Position numbers and translations under genes: made by a program. A stretch of DNA of 64,000 bases from Cinnamomum chago (taxonomy: Eukaryota > Streptophyta > Magnoliopsida > Laurales > Lauraceae): NCBI GenBank assembly GCA_038049695.1, contig CP142452.1, positions 33,530,501 through 33,594,500 of the forward strand, written 5' to 3'. The notes under the pieces are model-generated. The model was given only the letters and a program-made list of their open reading frames with translations, ran no database searches and was not told the DNA's origin. Shown one piece after another: positions 22,901-33,850 of the stretch (its first letter is position 1; each line of letters begins with the position of its first letter).

Positions 22901-23165
22901 AAAATGGGATGCCGTTGTAAAAGCTCGTGCCAGATAAGGGTCTCTGATTCGCCAAGTTGAGGAGACTGAAAGCAATCTCCGGAGGAAGACTCAAGAGTAC
23001 GAGCAATGGAAGATTCTTTGGGAAGAGCTTCCCCATGCCGCAGACGGATCGCGGCGTTCTGCCCCATTCTATGGGAAGATCTTGAAGAAGCGCGGCCTGG
23101 AAGCTTTAGAGGCTAAGGCCAAGAGTCTGCTTAAGAAGTTGAGCCTTTGCTTGAAGACCATGTGA
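19980..23165 (+). pseudogene. Antisense ORF of Tat element 2 with plant-mobile-domain-like N-terminus
   Basis: Plus-strand coding region, antisense to gag-pol, downstream of integrase. The N-terminal part (19980-21240) resembles the plant mobile domain (PMD, aminotransferase-like), with LLPQTNTFIVTNSEISFTLK and LSIITGLPILG blocks. A basic/acidic linker follows (RSKRKRGQRRNKR near 21620-21655). After three small introns (21773-21849, 21967-22040, 22152-22237) comes an acidic segment and a long coiled-coil-like C-terminus (22490-23160) ending in TGA at 23163-23165. Stops at 20589, 21233, 21658 and 22286 and frameshifts near 20680 and 22480 inactivate it. PMD ORFs in Tat elements are known; their role is not. 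The true start is not identifiable, since a stop lies at 19959. Confidence 0.7.
21773..22237 (+). other. Three short GT-AG introns in the antisense ORF
   Basis: Introns 21773-21849 (77 bp), 21967-22040 (74 bp) and 22152-22237 (86 bp). Each starts GTAT and ends AG, after T-rich tracts in the first two. Joining the flanking exons keeps one frame across all three. The first two correspond to introns 252-332 and 62-134 of element 0. Introns in this orientation are not removed from the sense genomic RNA and so survive retrotransposition. Confidence 0.65.
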
Positions 23166-23410
23166 GACCGAGCTCCTGATTCTTGTAACAAACCCTTTTT
23201 TCTCATCTTTTTTTGGTACCCGTGCATACACACTCATATTTTTGGTACTTTTTCTTTTGTAGTGCTTGTACACATTTTTTTTAGCACTTTCTTTTTTGTA
23301 TTCCCTCCTTTCACTCAACTTCTTTTGTGATAAATTCAAGCAATAGTTAAATGGGAATGTTTTTTTGGAAATTTGATCAAAAGTTTGTCATTTTGTGAAA
23401 AACCTTTTAT
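23166..23410 (+). other. 3' flank of the antisense ORF
   Basis: T-rich non-coding sequence with several TTTTTTT runs. No clear polyadenylation signal for the antisense transcript. Confidence 0.4.
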
Positions 23411-23414
23411 CAAA

Positions 23415-24118
23415 TGGTTGTTTTGGCGTGAAAGCCGAATTTTGAGATGGCATTGAAGCCAAAATTTGGGTCGGCATGGGAGCCGGAGTTTTGAGGCGTA
23501 AAAGCCAAAATTTGGGACGGCATGGAAGCCGAATTTTGTTTGTGGCATGGGGGCCAAGTTTTTTGTAATGGCATGAAAGCCGATTTTTGAAATGGCATGA
23601 GAGCCAAGCTTTGTGGCGTAGGAGCCGAAGTTTTTTTTTTGAAATGGCATGAAAGCCAAAACTTGGGATGGCATGGAAGTCGGTCTTGTTTGTGGCATGG
23701 GAGCCAAAATTTGTTTGTGGCATTGATAACCGAAATTTGTTGTTTTTTTTTTGTTGGCATAAAAGCCGAAATTTGTGTTTTTTTTTTTTTTACTAGCATA
23801 GAAGCCGAAATTTGTTTTTTTTTTTTTTTTTACTGGCATAGAAGCAGAAATTTGTTTTTTTTTTCTTTTGACATGGAAGCCGAAATTTTACGGCGTTTAT
23901 AGCCGATTTTTTTTGTGGCGTTTATAGCTGAGTTTGTGGTGTTTATAGCCGATTTTTGTGGCATTTATAGCCGATTTTTTTTTTAAAACCAAGTTCTGTT
24001 TTGTTGGCGTGAAAGCCAGGTTTTGTGGCATTTATAGCCGATTTTGTGGCGTTGATAGCCCAATTGTTGGCATGAGAGCCGGGTTTTTGGCATTTATAGC
24101 CGATTTTTGGTTTTCAAA
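23415..24118 (-). repeat. Hypervariable GGCATGGAAGCCGAAATTT array in the Tat 3' UTR
   Basis: About twenty irregular units of 20-45 bases, each with a GGC(A/G)T..(A/G)(A/T)AGCC(G/A)A(A/T) core followed by a T run. Variation is mostly in T-run length and in GGCATGAAAGCC versus GGCGTTTATAGCC. It yields long frames in several phases that are artefacts. Tandem arrays in this position are known for Tat/Ogre-like elements and can seed satellites. Confidence 0.8.
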
Positions 24119-24119
24119 A

Positions 24120-24300
24120 ATGCAAGTATCAACTAAAAGTCACCTCCCTGCTGAATGGTCTTGCAAGTATCGATGGAATGTCGCCTCCTTGCTCATTCGG
24201 TTGCAAGTATCGATGGAATGTCGCCTCCTCACGGATTTGGGCACAAGTATCGACTAAGCGTCGCTTCCTTGCAAGACCGAATGAACATCGCCTCCCCGCA
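24120..24300 (-). repeat. About 55-bp tandem repeats in the Tat 3' UTR
   Basis: Units contain CAAGTATCGA(T/C)..GTCGCCTCC, starting near 24123, 24164, 24203 and 24243, with a decayed last copy. A different monomer from the neighbouring array, so this UTR carries two unrelated arrays side by side. Confidence 0.7.
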
Positions 24301-24659
24301 GTTTCTAAAAAAACCCTCTTTTTTTTGTTTAAAGACACGAGGGTCGTAAATTTTGACTTAAAACCATTTTTGGTTGTAAAAGTCAGGGTGGACTAGGGTG
24401 GAAATTCCCGAGTCCTGATTTTGTTTCAAACCATGAATTTTGGGTTCAAGGATCGAAAATTTGGTCAAGTCCGGGAAGAGGCTCCTAAACTTGGGTTCTT
24501 GGATTTATTTATTTTTAACAATGAAAGTAAGCATTGTTTTGAAGTTTTAGAAATCTCAATATAAGGATGAAAAATCTAAAAGAGGCGGGTTTGACGAGCG
24601 AATACCTGAGAATAGGCTTTGGCCGTGCAGGCACTGCTCTGACCCAGAGACGAAAGTCT
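24301..24659 (-). other. Non-coding link between 3' UTR arrays and pol
   Basis: No coding or repeat structure seen. It follows the pol stop codon in element sense. Confidence 0.4.
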
Positions 24660-25298
24660 TCAAGGGTAGTACTGCTTCAAGAACTTGTCGTTGATGGGCA
24701 GCATACATCTGTCGCCTTCCATGATTAGAAGTGCGTATGCACCGTTGGAGAAGACTTTGTCAATGACGAAGGGCCCCTCCCATTTTGGCTCGAGTTTGCC
24801 TTTGGATTTGTGGGCAAAAACCAATGGCCTTTTTACTGCAAAAACCAAGACGCTCTTTTCATAGTCGCGTTGCCGGACCCTCTTGTTGAAAGATCCTGCC
24901 ATGCGTGCTTGGTACAGCTCAATGCTTTGTAAGGCTTCGAGCCGTCTTTCGTCGAGATTGTCTAGTTCTTGGAGTCTCAGTTTGACATTGCTTTCTTGCG
25001 TCATGTCATTTTGCAAAGATACCCTTAAGGAAGGAATTTGTACTTCCAGAGGGACATCAGCTTCGCATCCATAGACCAGAGAGAATGGTGTGCTATGGGT
25101 TGGCCCTCGAACGGTGGTTCGATAAGCCCACAAAGCTTCTGGTAGTTTGTTGCCCCAGTCTCTTTTGTGGCTAGAGACCATTTTCTTGAGAATTTTGCAG
25201 AGTGTCTTGTTGAAGGCTTCTGCTAGTTCGTTTGCTGTCGGATTGTACGGAGTCGAAGGACAACTTTGGATTTTGTATTTGTAGTTGTCGAAGGACAA
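24660..25298 (-). pseudogene. Tat integrase, C-terminal remnant
   Basis: Integrase inserts the cDNA into the genome. The remnant has the end of the catalytic core (NPTANELAEAFNKTLC, with the Glu of D,D-35-E in AEAFNK; then LPEALWAYRTT) and the C-terminal domain (WEGPFVIDKVFSNGAYAL). The HHCC zinc finger and both catalytic Asp residues are missing through a deletion that joins this part to the second RNase H near 25290. The frame is otherwise open to its stop at 24660. Confidence 0.85.
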
Positions 25299-25301
25299 CT
25301 T
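25252..25301 (-). repeat. 15-bp direct repeat at the integrase deletion junction
   Basis: GTCGAAGGACAACTT occurs at 25252-25266 and again at 25287-25301, 35 bases apart, where the second RNase H is fused to the integrase C-terminus. Short repeats at a breakpoint suggest template switching or microhomology-mediated deletion. Confidence 0.65.
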
Positions 25302-27198
25302 CCAGCATGGTGATGCCGGATTCGAGGGCTAGTTCCAGTCCTACGATGAGAGCTTGGTATTCAACTGCATTGTTTGAGCATGGTTCCAGTAGCGAGAAAG
25401 CATGTGGAATCATGTGCTTATCGGGGCTAACAAAGAGGATGCCGACTCCCGAGATCAGCTTTCTTTTTTCATTTGTCCTGGTTGAACAGTCAAAGTACAT
25501 GTCCCAGGAGGCATTTGGTGAGATAGTCTCCACGTTGTAGGCAGGTTCGTCTGGGAGATCATCCCTGAGTGGGGAATCTTTAGGCAACGGATGCTCTGCA
25601 AGAAAGTCTGCTAAAGCTTGGCATTTGATTGCCTTTTGTGGTACATACCTGATATCAAATTGTGATAGGAGGATGGACCATTTTGTCAGTCGGGCATTGA
25701 GAGAACCTGCTTTTGTGACAAGGACCTTTAAGAGGTTGATCCTCGAAATCAGGCATAGCGTGTTCGAAAGAAGGTAGTGACGTAGCTTTTGTACAGCGAA
25801 CATCACTGCAAGGCATTCTTTCTCGACTGGAGAGTAGCGATGCTCCGCACCTACCAGCATACGGCTGAGGTAGTATAGCGCAGCTTCTTTTCCCTCGTCA
25901 TTCTCTTGTGCAAGCAGAGCGCCCAAAGAATGGTCGAGAGCTCTTGTGTACAAGATGAATGGTTTTCCAGTGGTAGGGGCAGCCAGCACTGGGGGTTTAG
26001 TTAGGTATGACTTGATGTCTTGAAATGCAGCTTCACATTCAGCATCCGGAACAAAGTCCACACCCTTCTTCATTAGGCGAGAGAATGGACAACACTTTCC
26101 TGACAGGTTGGAGATGAACCGTCTGATGTATGCCAATCTTCCTTGAAGCCCTTTTAGTTGTCTTAGGGTTCTTGGAGATGGCATTTCTAGAATAGCCTTG
26201 ACTTTGATGGGGTCAAGTTCTATTCCAGCTTTCCGGACTATGAACCCGAGAAACTTACCCAACGAGACGCCGAAGAAGCATTTCAGGGGATTCATTCGCA
26301 GTTTGTGTTTGCGAAGTCGGAGGAAGACTTCCTGAAGGTCTTTCAAGTGGTCTTCTTTTCTTCTGCTTTTGACGGCGAGGTCATCAACGTAACATTCAAC
26401 CATCTTGTGCTGCATATCTTGGAATATCTTCATCATCGCCCTCTGATATGTGGCACCAGCATTTTTCAGACCAAATGGCATGACAATGTAGCAATACACG
26501 CCAAATGGGGTCCGAAATGATGTGTGTTTTTCATCTTCAGGATGCATCTTTATCTGATTGTTGCTAGAGAATCCATCCATGAATGTCATTCGCTCAAACC
26601 CACAGGTGTTGTCAATCATCACCTTCGATATGGGGAGCGGGAACTCGTCTTTGGGGCAAGCGCCATTTAGGTCTTTATAATCAATTCAGACCCTGATCTG
26701 CCCTTTTTTCTTTGTCGCACGGACGATGTTGGCCAACCATTCAGGATGTTGTTCCTCACGAATGAAGCCGACGCTTTTGAGTTTCTGAACTTCTTGTTCA
26801 ATTTTGTCCATCACGTCTGGACGGAATCTTCTTTGGCCTTGTTTGACAGGCTTGATATCTTTTTGCATATTGAGTTTGTGAACTGCTATCTTGGGGTCTA
26901 AGCCAGGCATTTCAGCATAAGACCATGCAAAAAAATCAACAAACTCACGAAGAAAAGAGATATACTCGGGTAACTCATCATCCTTTATATTCTTGCTTAT
27001 GAATACGGGACGTGGGTTATCTGGTGTTCCCAAGTCTATCTTTTGAACAGGATCTTCTGTTGGAAGGTTCGAAGGTGGTTCCTCCATAATATTTTTGAAG
27101 GCTTCCAACTCAACGAAACCTTCAGGAGTTTCAAGGGCATTTTCAGACCAAGGCTTTGTTTCTAGCCATGGGGTCTTCAGAATCGGTGATCTTCTCAA
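25302..27198 (-). pseudogene. Tat reverse transcriptase, RNase H and second RNase H
   Basis: One nearly continuous frame with a single TGA at 26683-26685. RT blocks: RRFRPDVMDKIEQEVQKL, FMDGFSSNNQIKM, MPFGLKNAGATYQR and catalytic YVDD at 26380-26391. The first RNase H follows (LYYLSRMLVGAEHRYSP, VEKECLAV); its first catalytic Asp motif reads YTRALDHSLGALLAQ, so the usual Asp has become Arg. The second, archaeal-type RNase H starts at WDMYFDCST (normally DGS) and has NNAVEYQALIVGLELAL with the catalytic Glu, ending in the deletion near 25300. Two RNase H domains in tandem are diagnostic of Tat. Confidence 0.85.
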
Positions 27199-28110
27199 GG
27201 CTTGCTATGAGGTGATCCCAACCGCCTGTTAAAACAGGGTCGAAGTAAGGTACTTCTTTTGGAGACGATGGCTCTTCTGGGTCAGAACGCCACATGTCTT
27301 TATCACCGGACAATTCCTCTTCGTCATCAGAGAAATCGTACGAATTGGTAGAGCTTCCTGGATCCTTGATGGGTGACTCTTCAAAGAGATATCCAGGGAG
27401 ATCGATGTCTTCGAGGACATGAGATGTTGAGGCTTGGCCGGCAAATCGACTCCTCGGCATTTGTGTCAGCTGTCTCATGGGAGTGTCGGGATCATACCCC
27501 AACCCATGTGAAGATCTTTCTACATGACCGTAGAGTCTCCAATCTTCTAGTTGACTTTTGGTCAAGGTAGGCTCCAATGGTGTGAGAATACCGCGACCCT
27601 ACCCCAGACCAACTGGGTTTTGAGTGTCATAACCCATTTTCTTCATAATAGCTTGTGTCATAGGACTATATAGAAATAGTTGAGGCATACCTTCGTTTTG
27701 GAAAGGTTCAAGCAAGGAATTAGACGAAGAAGCTTCTGATCTGTGAAAGAAGATTGGCTTCTCTTCTGCTGAGGTTGTCGGAACAACGAAGGAAGCAGGA
27801 GTAGGATCTTCTACGTCGGTAGGCATCTCTATTAGAGGTAGAGCAGGCTGAACTTGTTGAGTGTCAGCTTGGCTCGGCAGTGTGTCGTCTTCTGGCTCTG
27901 ACTCTGAATCCATGTCTTGCATGAAAGACACGAAGGAGACGACAAACTTACCCCCAGACTTTTGCTTTGTCTTCTTTGCTTTGGTTGTTATAACCAAAGG
28001 CTTTGAAGATTTGAGAGAGACAACGAAGGGAGATGGATCTCTCTCTTCAAATCTACGGGAAGGTTAGCTTTCTTCCAATGATCGCTGAGGAGTCTTGCCT
28101 TTATCTTTCT
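27199..28110 (-). pseudogene. Tat linker with G-patch-like motif
   Basis: Between protease and RT. An acidic, Ser/Pro-rich stretch (27700-27930) leads to IMKKMGYDTQNPVGLGRG at about 27590-27650, a glycine-rich motif resembling the G-patch found in some retroelement polyproteins. It is interrupted by a stop within GLG.GRG. Further acidic sequence (DDEEELSGDKD) follows toward RT. It may bind RNA; no function is shown. Confidence 0.55.
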
Positions 28111-28119
28111 AGAGATTTT

Positions 28120-28690
28120 CAGAATGGGTGTTATTTCTTCCTCCTTTCTTCTTTTTCATCTTTGTACATCTGAGCATCTGCAAAATGTTCTTCTTTGCCT
28201 TTGAAGGGCTTTTTGTCTGCAAACACTCGATGTATCGAGCCGTCGTTGCCAACGAACTTGACGCATTGATGTAGAGTTGAAGGGACGACACCATTCTAGT
28301 GGATCCAGGGGCGTCCAAGAAGGATGTTGTAGCATGAAGGGGTTCTTATTGCATACACAGCGACTTCGGAGATAAGATCACCGATTTGCAACTTAAACCT
28401 GAATTTGTCGATAGGCCTTTGAGCGCTCCCATCGTACCCAAAAATGGATACAGACGTGTGACTCAGCTTGCTAGGTGGGATGCCCAGCTCTTCAAGTACC
28501 GAAGTAGAGATGAGGTTGAGTGCAAAACCTGGATCGATCTGGACTCTGTGTATCGGCATTTCTTTGATGTACCCTGTGAAGTACAAGAGTCGGTTGTGCT
28601 TTATCTCGCCTAACAGGAGGTCATCTTTACCGAAGGCGATGGTTACACTTGCTGCTTTCTGAACTGAGAGGCATTCAATGCCTGATCCCT
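28120..28690 (-). pseudogene. Tat aspartic protease, altered active site
   Basis: Retropepsin-like fold signature: VQIDPGFALNLISTSVLEELG, then FGYDGSAQRPI, FKLQIGDL and NILLGRPWIH. In Tat relatives the active site is DGGSA or similar; here it reads DPGFA (near 28520-28534), so catalysis is doubtful. A stop follows LGRPWIH. Element 3 has the homologous segment at 61441-61760 with another variant, DLSSA. Confidence 0.75.
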
Positions 28691-30750
28691 TAGTTTTCTT
28701 CTTTTCTCCCTTTGAGGAAGTATTTGATTTTTTTTACCCTATAGTCCATTTCAATTTGTAGGACTTGTGAGGCATGTTTGTCGACATCCGCATTCAGCCT
28801 TTGTAGTTCTGAAATGAGACTATCACGAGTTTGTGGAGACATTCGTGCAGGTATGTGCTTGAAGTACTCAATCAAGTCGTACTTGAAAGCCTCCTTCGGG
28901 CCTGCATGTTCATTATCGTTGCCACTTGGGGCGCTTACATTTTGTGTTCCCGAAGGATTTACATAAGAAGAAGAAGAATGTTGGTTGTAGTTTTTGTGGT
29001 AATCCCGGCCAGAACGCGTACCTCTACCAACTTCAAGAGCTTCTTGAGAAGGGTCTTCATTTGGAAGATCGTCCTTGAGATCTAAGGGCTGATCCTTCTC
29101 ATTTAATGTGTCTGCAGCAGAGTCACCATCCTCAGTGATTGCGTTACATAGAGCATTTTTCGGGAACAAGTCCTGAACAACATCCAGCAACTTTTCTCCT
29201 TCATTGAGTAATTTGTCGGTCCAGACATCTCCTATGAGGTCGGGTATCTAGGACCAACTGACCAGGTCTCCATCAGCTGAAGTCTCTTCAGGATGACCGA
29301 TCGGAAGAGCTGTGAGTTGCGACGTCACGGTGTCAGGGGACAAAGGCTGAGAAGATGTTATCTCAGTGGAAGTCACCCGAGAAAATGTGGCTCCGGAAGA
29401 TAAACTATCAGGTGTAGCTGGAGAGTATATGTCTTTGGTAGATGATGCTTCAGAGGTGTTATCATCCTGAGCTATCGCATTGCAAGTTGCCCTAATGGGA
29501 GATCCCTCCAGAGTGGATTGTTGGGAGTCGGACTCATCTTCGGATGTGAGAGGGCCTTCTATCCAGCAGTTTTCTCCATTTTCAGGAGTTGAGGGAGGAG
29601 GTACCTGTTGATTTTCAGGGACTTCCGGTTCTGGATTTTGATTGCGAAGATCTTGCTCTTGTTCTAAGGCAAGGCGCTGCAAGATCCGCGCATGTTCTTC
29701 AAGATCAGGCATGGGAGCCAAATCTTCTTCTTCATCTGCACTTTGTGGTTCAACATGATTGAGTTCCGCTGGAGTGTTGACGGATGCTGAGTCATCAGCA
29801 TTTCCTTGAACAGGCTCTTGGTCTCCTTCATCATCGGACCGGGATCCCTGTTGCACATATGGGTTATACCATATTACCGGCATGAGGTGAGATTCGAGAA
29901 CCCATTCTTCATCGGAGAGATATTCTCATGTTTCAAGGGATTCCTCCCACTCGTCGGTGTCACTGGCGGTGTCACTGGACTCGTATCCATCCATGGAGAA
30001 TCCAATTACCGAATTGCAAGAGTACGATGCCCCCTGCGCAGTTTCATTTCTGAATTGAGGTGGCATGAAATCACCAAGGGTGAATTTTCTTTCCACCTTT
30101 GAAGCCTTGGATTCTTCCGTTGCTCCCAGTGAAGCAGTGGAAGAGGTCTCTGCCTTTTCAGGGACTTCTTGTTTTGGTTGAACTTTCTCCTGCTGCTTGA
30201 GTTTGCGGAGTTGTCTCTTGGCTTGCCTTCGCTGTCGAGCAGTAGGCTTTGTTTTGAGAATCTCCCAATTTTCATCTTCTAGGAGATCGGGATGTACCCA
30301 TACAGGTTGTCCTTCTAATGTTGGATAAGGGACCAACTCTTGGGATGTTTGGGTCATTTTTATCACCTTAAAGGAAGCAGTGGTCTTCTCCTTTGGTGAT
30401 TTTGAAGGTTGTCCATACGACACCATGTTGACGGAGGCAGACCCATAGTTTTTGTCAAAGGTGATGACTCCATTTTTCCACATCTCGTTGATCTTCTCTT
30501 TCACAACGAAGCATTGATTGAGAGGATGCGAGATCATCTAATGGTATGGACAATACCGAGGATTGTTGGTTTTGCCAACATTTCTCGGTCTTTTGGCCTC
30601 AGGTAAGGTGAGTTTACCATTTGCTACGAGAGCCTCAAAGATTTCTTCGACATCTTCATCGAACGGGTATTTTTTCTCTACTCGTTCTCCTGAAGGCATC
30701 GGAGAGTTCAGGTTTCTTACCTGCAGCTTTGTTTTCAACTTTCTTTGGCT
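28691..30750 (-). pseudogene. Tat gag C-terminal and linker region
   Basis: A low-complexity acidic region (many D/E/S/P), with segments NEKDQPLDLKDDLPNEDP, GRDYHKNYNQ, EEDLAPMPDLEEHARILQRL and FTLGDFMPPQFRNE that are also seen in element 3 (37650-37774, 43873-45285). A basic stretch RQRRQAKRQLRKLKQQ lies near 30200-30250. Stops occur at about 28688, 29248, 29926 and 30538. The pairwise match with element 3 shows where insertions X1 and X2 landed. Confidence 0.7.
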
Positions 30751-32757
30751 GCTAAGGAGCTGGCTTGGTTTGTACATTAAGAACCTCCTTTTTCTTTGGC
30801 TTTGAGGTCGTAATGGTAGCCAGCTCTTTCTTTGATGACTGCTGACTATTGAGGTCTTTGATCACCGTTTCAGCCTCCATGGAAGCTTCTAGGAGTTCTC
30901 CTAGGTTCTTGGATTTGTTGCCGATAATCATGGAGCGGATCCTTACTCTCATGTTGTTACGGCAGATGTCGACAAGCGATGCTTGTGGCAGCACATCTGA
31001 GCACTTGTATGTCATCGCCTTCCACTTGTGAATGAGGTCGTATGTTAACTCATTCTCTCCCTATTTTAGGCTGCACAGCTGTGCCATAGTAACAGGATGA
31101 TCCTCACCTTTGAAGTGAGTCAGGAAGCGTGTCTCTAGCATGGCCCAATTTTGGATGGAGTCCTCTGGCAGAGTGGAATACCAATCGAAGGTCGTACCTT
31201 TTAGGGCATTTGCAAAGGGATGGATCTTGAGGGCATCTTGATCCGCAATAGCTCCCGTCATTATTTTGAAGTGGATTACGTGCCGTCTAGCTGAACCTTT
31301 CCCCGTATATGTTTGGAGAGTATGTTGTTTTAACTTTGCAGGAAACGGGACCGAGTCCATCCATAAGGGATATGGTGGCTTGATCCCATGCTCTTTCAGT
31401 GTATCCTCTTCCTTTGCTTTGGCGAGGATATCATCAACGTCCTTTTTGGTAAGGGCGCGTGACTCACCGTTTCCTGCATTCTCCTCGTTATCTGGGGAGG
31501 TTGGTTGTTTTCTTGATGGTACAAAGTGAGAAGAAGATTTTCCATGAGAGCCTCAATCCTCTGCTGACCTTGCTCCAATTGTTGGATGCGGGCGGTCGTT
31601 TCATCAGGAGGCAGATTGCGAGGTTGCTCAGAGTTTGTACCCAAGACGTTCATCCTCCGTGATTCGAACGAAGAGATCGTCCTGGTGACTGAGCTGGGGT
31701 TCATTCTTGAAGAGCTTGAGGAAGGATTACTCCGTTGTCCTTGGCTTGAAGGAGCAGAAGATTCTTTCAAGCGTCTTCATGTCCAGGAGATGCTGTGAGT
31801 CACCAGTCGCCGGACATGAATTTTGGTTGCTGACCTCTGGCGTCTTCTAGTTTTGCCAACCATATGGACAGCAGCAACTTGGTCGGGTCTTTCTTTTTCG
31901 ACCCATTTTTGGGAGACTTGGAGGATAGGATGCTGGGTTCTTTGCTTCTCTAGTCTCTTTTGTCGATACAACATGCGGCGACGTATGCGACGAGCAATTT
32001 GAGCTTATGTCAGCTCCGACTGGACTTTAGCAATGAAGGATGTACTCCCTCGAGCGCAGCAGCCGAGCCTGTCTTCTTTGAAGCTGGGTATAGACAGGAT
32101 TTGGACTCGGTCCTTCGACTGTTGTAGCGAGGCTTTGAATTTTACGAGTTCAACCCCCGTTGAGATAAAGGGTCGAACTGCAGGAGTGCAGGCCTTGGCA
32201 GGATCTTGCAGAGGCCTGGTGATGTATGATTTGATCTTTGGCTTGTAAGAGCAAGCCGACTCATAATGGGTTGCCTTCTTTGTCAGGTAAGAGGTTGGTT
32301 TCTCCTCCTTCATGTATGCAAGAGGATAGAACAGATTTTCTTTGAGAGGGGTCAGGTATGCTGGCCTTGCAGATGCTCGGGACCTCCTTTGTTTTGGCGA
32401 AGGTCTTGCGGACCAAGTCTTAGGGTAGACCTGGTTCTCTGCGGGTTGAGGCTTCGTGGGGTTGCCACGGGCTTCAGGCTTCTTTGTGCTCGCCCTTGGT
32501 GTCATGGCAGTGACACGTTGCGGAGAGATCTTCTTCTTCTTAGCAGGTGCGATTTCCTCTACGGGAAGTGGGAACTGTCCCAGCGACCCGAAGATGATAG
32601 TCCGAGGAGTAGAGGTTGACCCGGTGTTCTGAGATTTTCCCAGGGAGGTGACGCTTCAGCAGCTGGCAGGGCGCTTATGAATGCGCTTGTTCTGCTTCTC
32701 CTGGAGCATGAGCTGGTACTTGTTCTCATCAAAAGTGATGGTTAACGAAGCTGCCAT
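30751..32757 (-). pseudogene. Tat gag, N-terminal and core
   Basis: Start ATG at 32757 (MAASLTITFDENKYQLML). The N-terminal part is basic and Pro-rich. The gag core domain lies at about 30900-31360: HVIHFKIMTGAIADQDALKIH, FDWYSTLPEDSIQNWAML and RFLTHFKGED. A predicted coiled coil (IQQLEQGQQRIEALMENLL) precedes it near 31590. Stops lie near 32655, 32004, 31776 and 31059, with a frameshift near 31390. Gag makes the particle; this copy cannot. Confidence 0.8.
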
Positions 32758-33100
32758 TGTTAGTTTTGAAAACTTCTGAAACAAGACCACGTCCATTAGT
32801 AATCAAAAAAATATAATGATCATAAATGGGAAAGAACTATGGTTTTGTCTTTTCAAATCGCTCAAGGGAACATGGCCCAATCCAAGCGAGACGAAGGAAG
32901 GCAAAAAGCCATAGAGATACAATTGTTCTGAATGCAAGTACAAGAGGCTCAGAGCGAGCATTCCAGTGACTGCTGGAAGCAATTGTAGACCTTAATTCAA
33001 ATTACCGAGAAGCGAGGCTCACTCGAGGTAAGATGATATAAGGTTGGAGATACAAATGTGTCGGTAGCGAATACAGTAGACCCGGAAGGGCGTACTAGCA
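32758..33100 (-). other. Leader between LTR-like segment and gag of element 2
   Basis: Non-coding. No confident primer-binding site was found near the expected place. Confidence 0.45.
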
Positions 33101-33850
33101 CCGCTAGGCACAAAATGTTGCAAATCGCATCCTTGGAATGGACACGAGATGGGATTTTTGAAAGGTCAAAATCGGGTTCGTAAAAGAAAGTAAATGGTGT
33201 TCCAATCTGAAGAAGGGCTCAAACATTTTTGCGAGCGCTAAATCCGAAAAGGAGGGAACCAAAATTTCTCGAATGTGAACCCAAAAGTGACGGAAGTTTT
33301 TTTTTTTAAGTTCTTTTTTTGAAAATTTTTTTTTGAAGGAACACAAAGGCTTTTCAATTCGGCCTTATGAAACCTTAGTAGATAGATCCGCCCCCAGGTA
33401 AGGGTAGGATTACTTAATGAACCCGTTTGGAGGACCCTAGCCTCGAACAGTTTAGCTGTCTCCACACTTTGGACAAGGCTTTTCTTAGATCCACTTTGGT
33501 CAAAGAATGCAATTGGCGCAACCTTAGTGGGTTTTGAAAAACATTTTGATTTTTTTTTATGGATTCATCAAAGAGAACGAACGGTGTTCCAATCCAAATA
33601 AGAGCTCAAACATTTCTGCGAGAGCTAAATCCGAAAAGGAGGGGACCAAACTTTCTCAAATTTGATTCTAAAAAGGAAAAAAAATTGAAGGAGTTTTTTT
33701 TCTGAAGAGTTTTTTTTTTTGAAAATCCCTATCGGACTCATCAAAGAGAAAAGATGGCCCATTCCCCGATAAGAACAATAGTTGTGAACATTTTTGTGGG
33801 CAATCAAGTTCAAAGAGGAGTGGGCCATTTTTGTGGGCAATCAAGTTCCA
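33101..33850 (-). repeat. Segment replacing the LTR R/U5 in element 2
   Basis: It holds two copies of a unit about 390 bases apart (GGTGTTCCAATC..AGCTCAAACATTT.TGCGAG..CTAAATCCGAAAAGGAGG at about 33195 and 33583), then two copies of TTTTTGTGGGCAATCAAGTT (33792 and 33830). Related GCTCAAC..TGCGAG words lie at 667-870 in element 0, on the 3' side of gag-pol. It does not match 4376-5066, the R/U5 part of the other LTR. Confidence 0.6.

Noticed and set aside
19980-23165. Interpretation of the PMD-like ORF as an unrelated host gene
   Set aside because: Its C-terminal exons and introns recur at 1-333 in antisense beside another LTR of the same Tat family, so it belongs to the element.
23336-23839. 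Minus-strand frame of 167 codons rich in MP..NFGF repeats
   Set aside because: It is the translation of the GGCATGGAAGCC tandem array; all three frames are open over much of it.
33100-33120. Primer-binding site for element 2 near TGTGCCTAGC (minus)
   Set aside because: The LTR end is missing and the sequence does not start with TGG at a defined distance, so no call is made.
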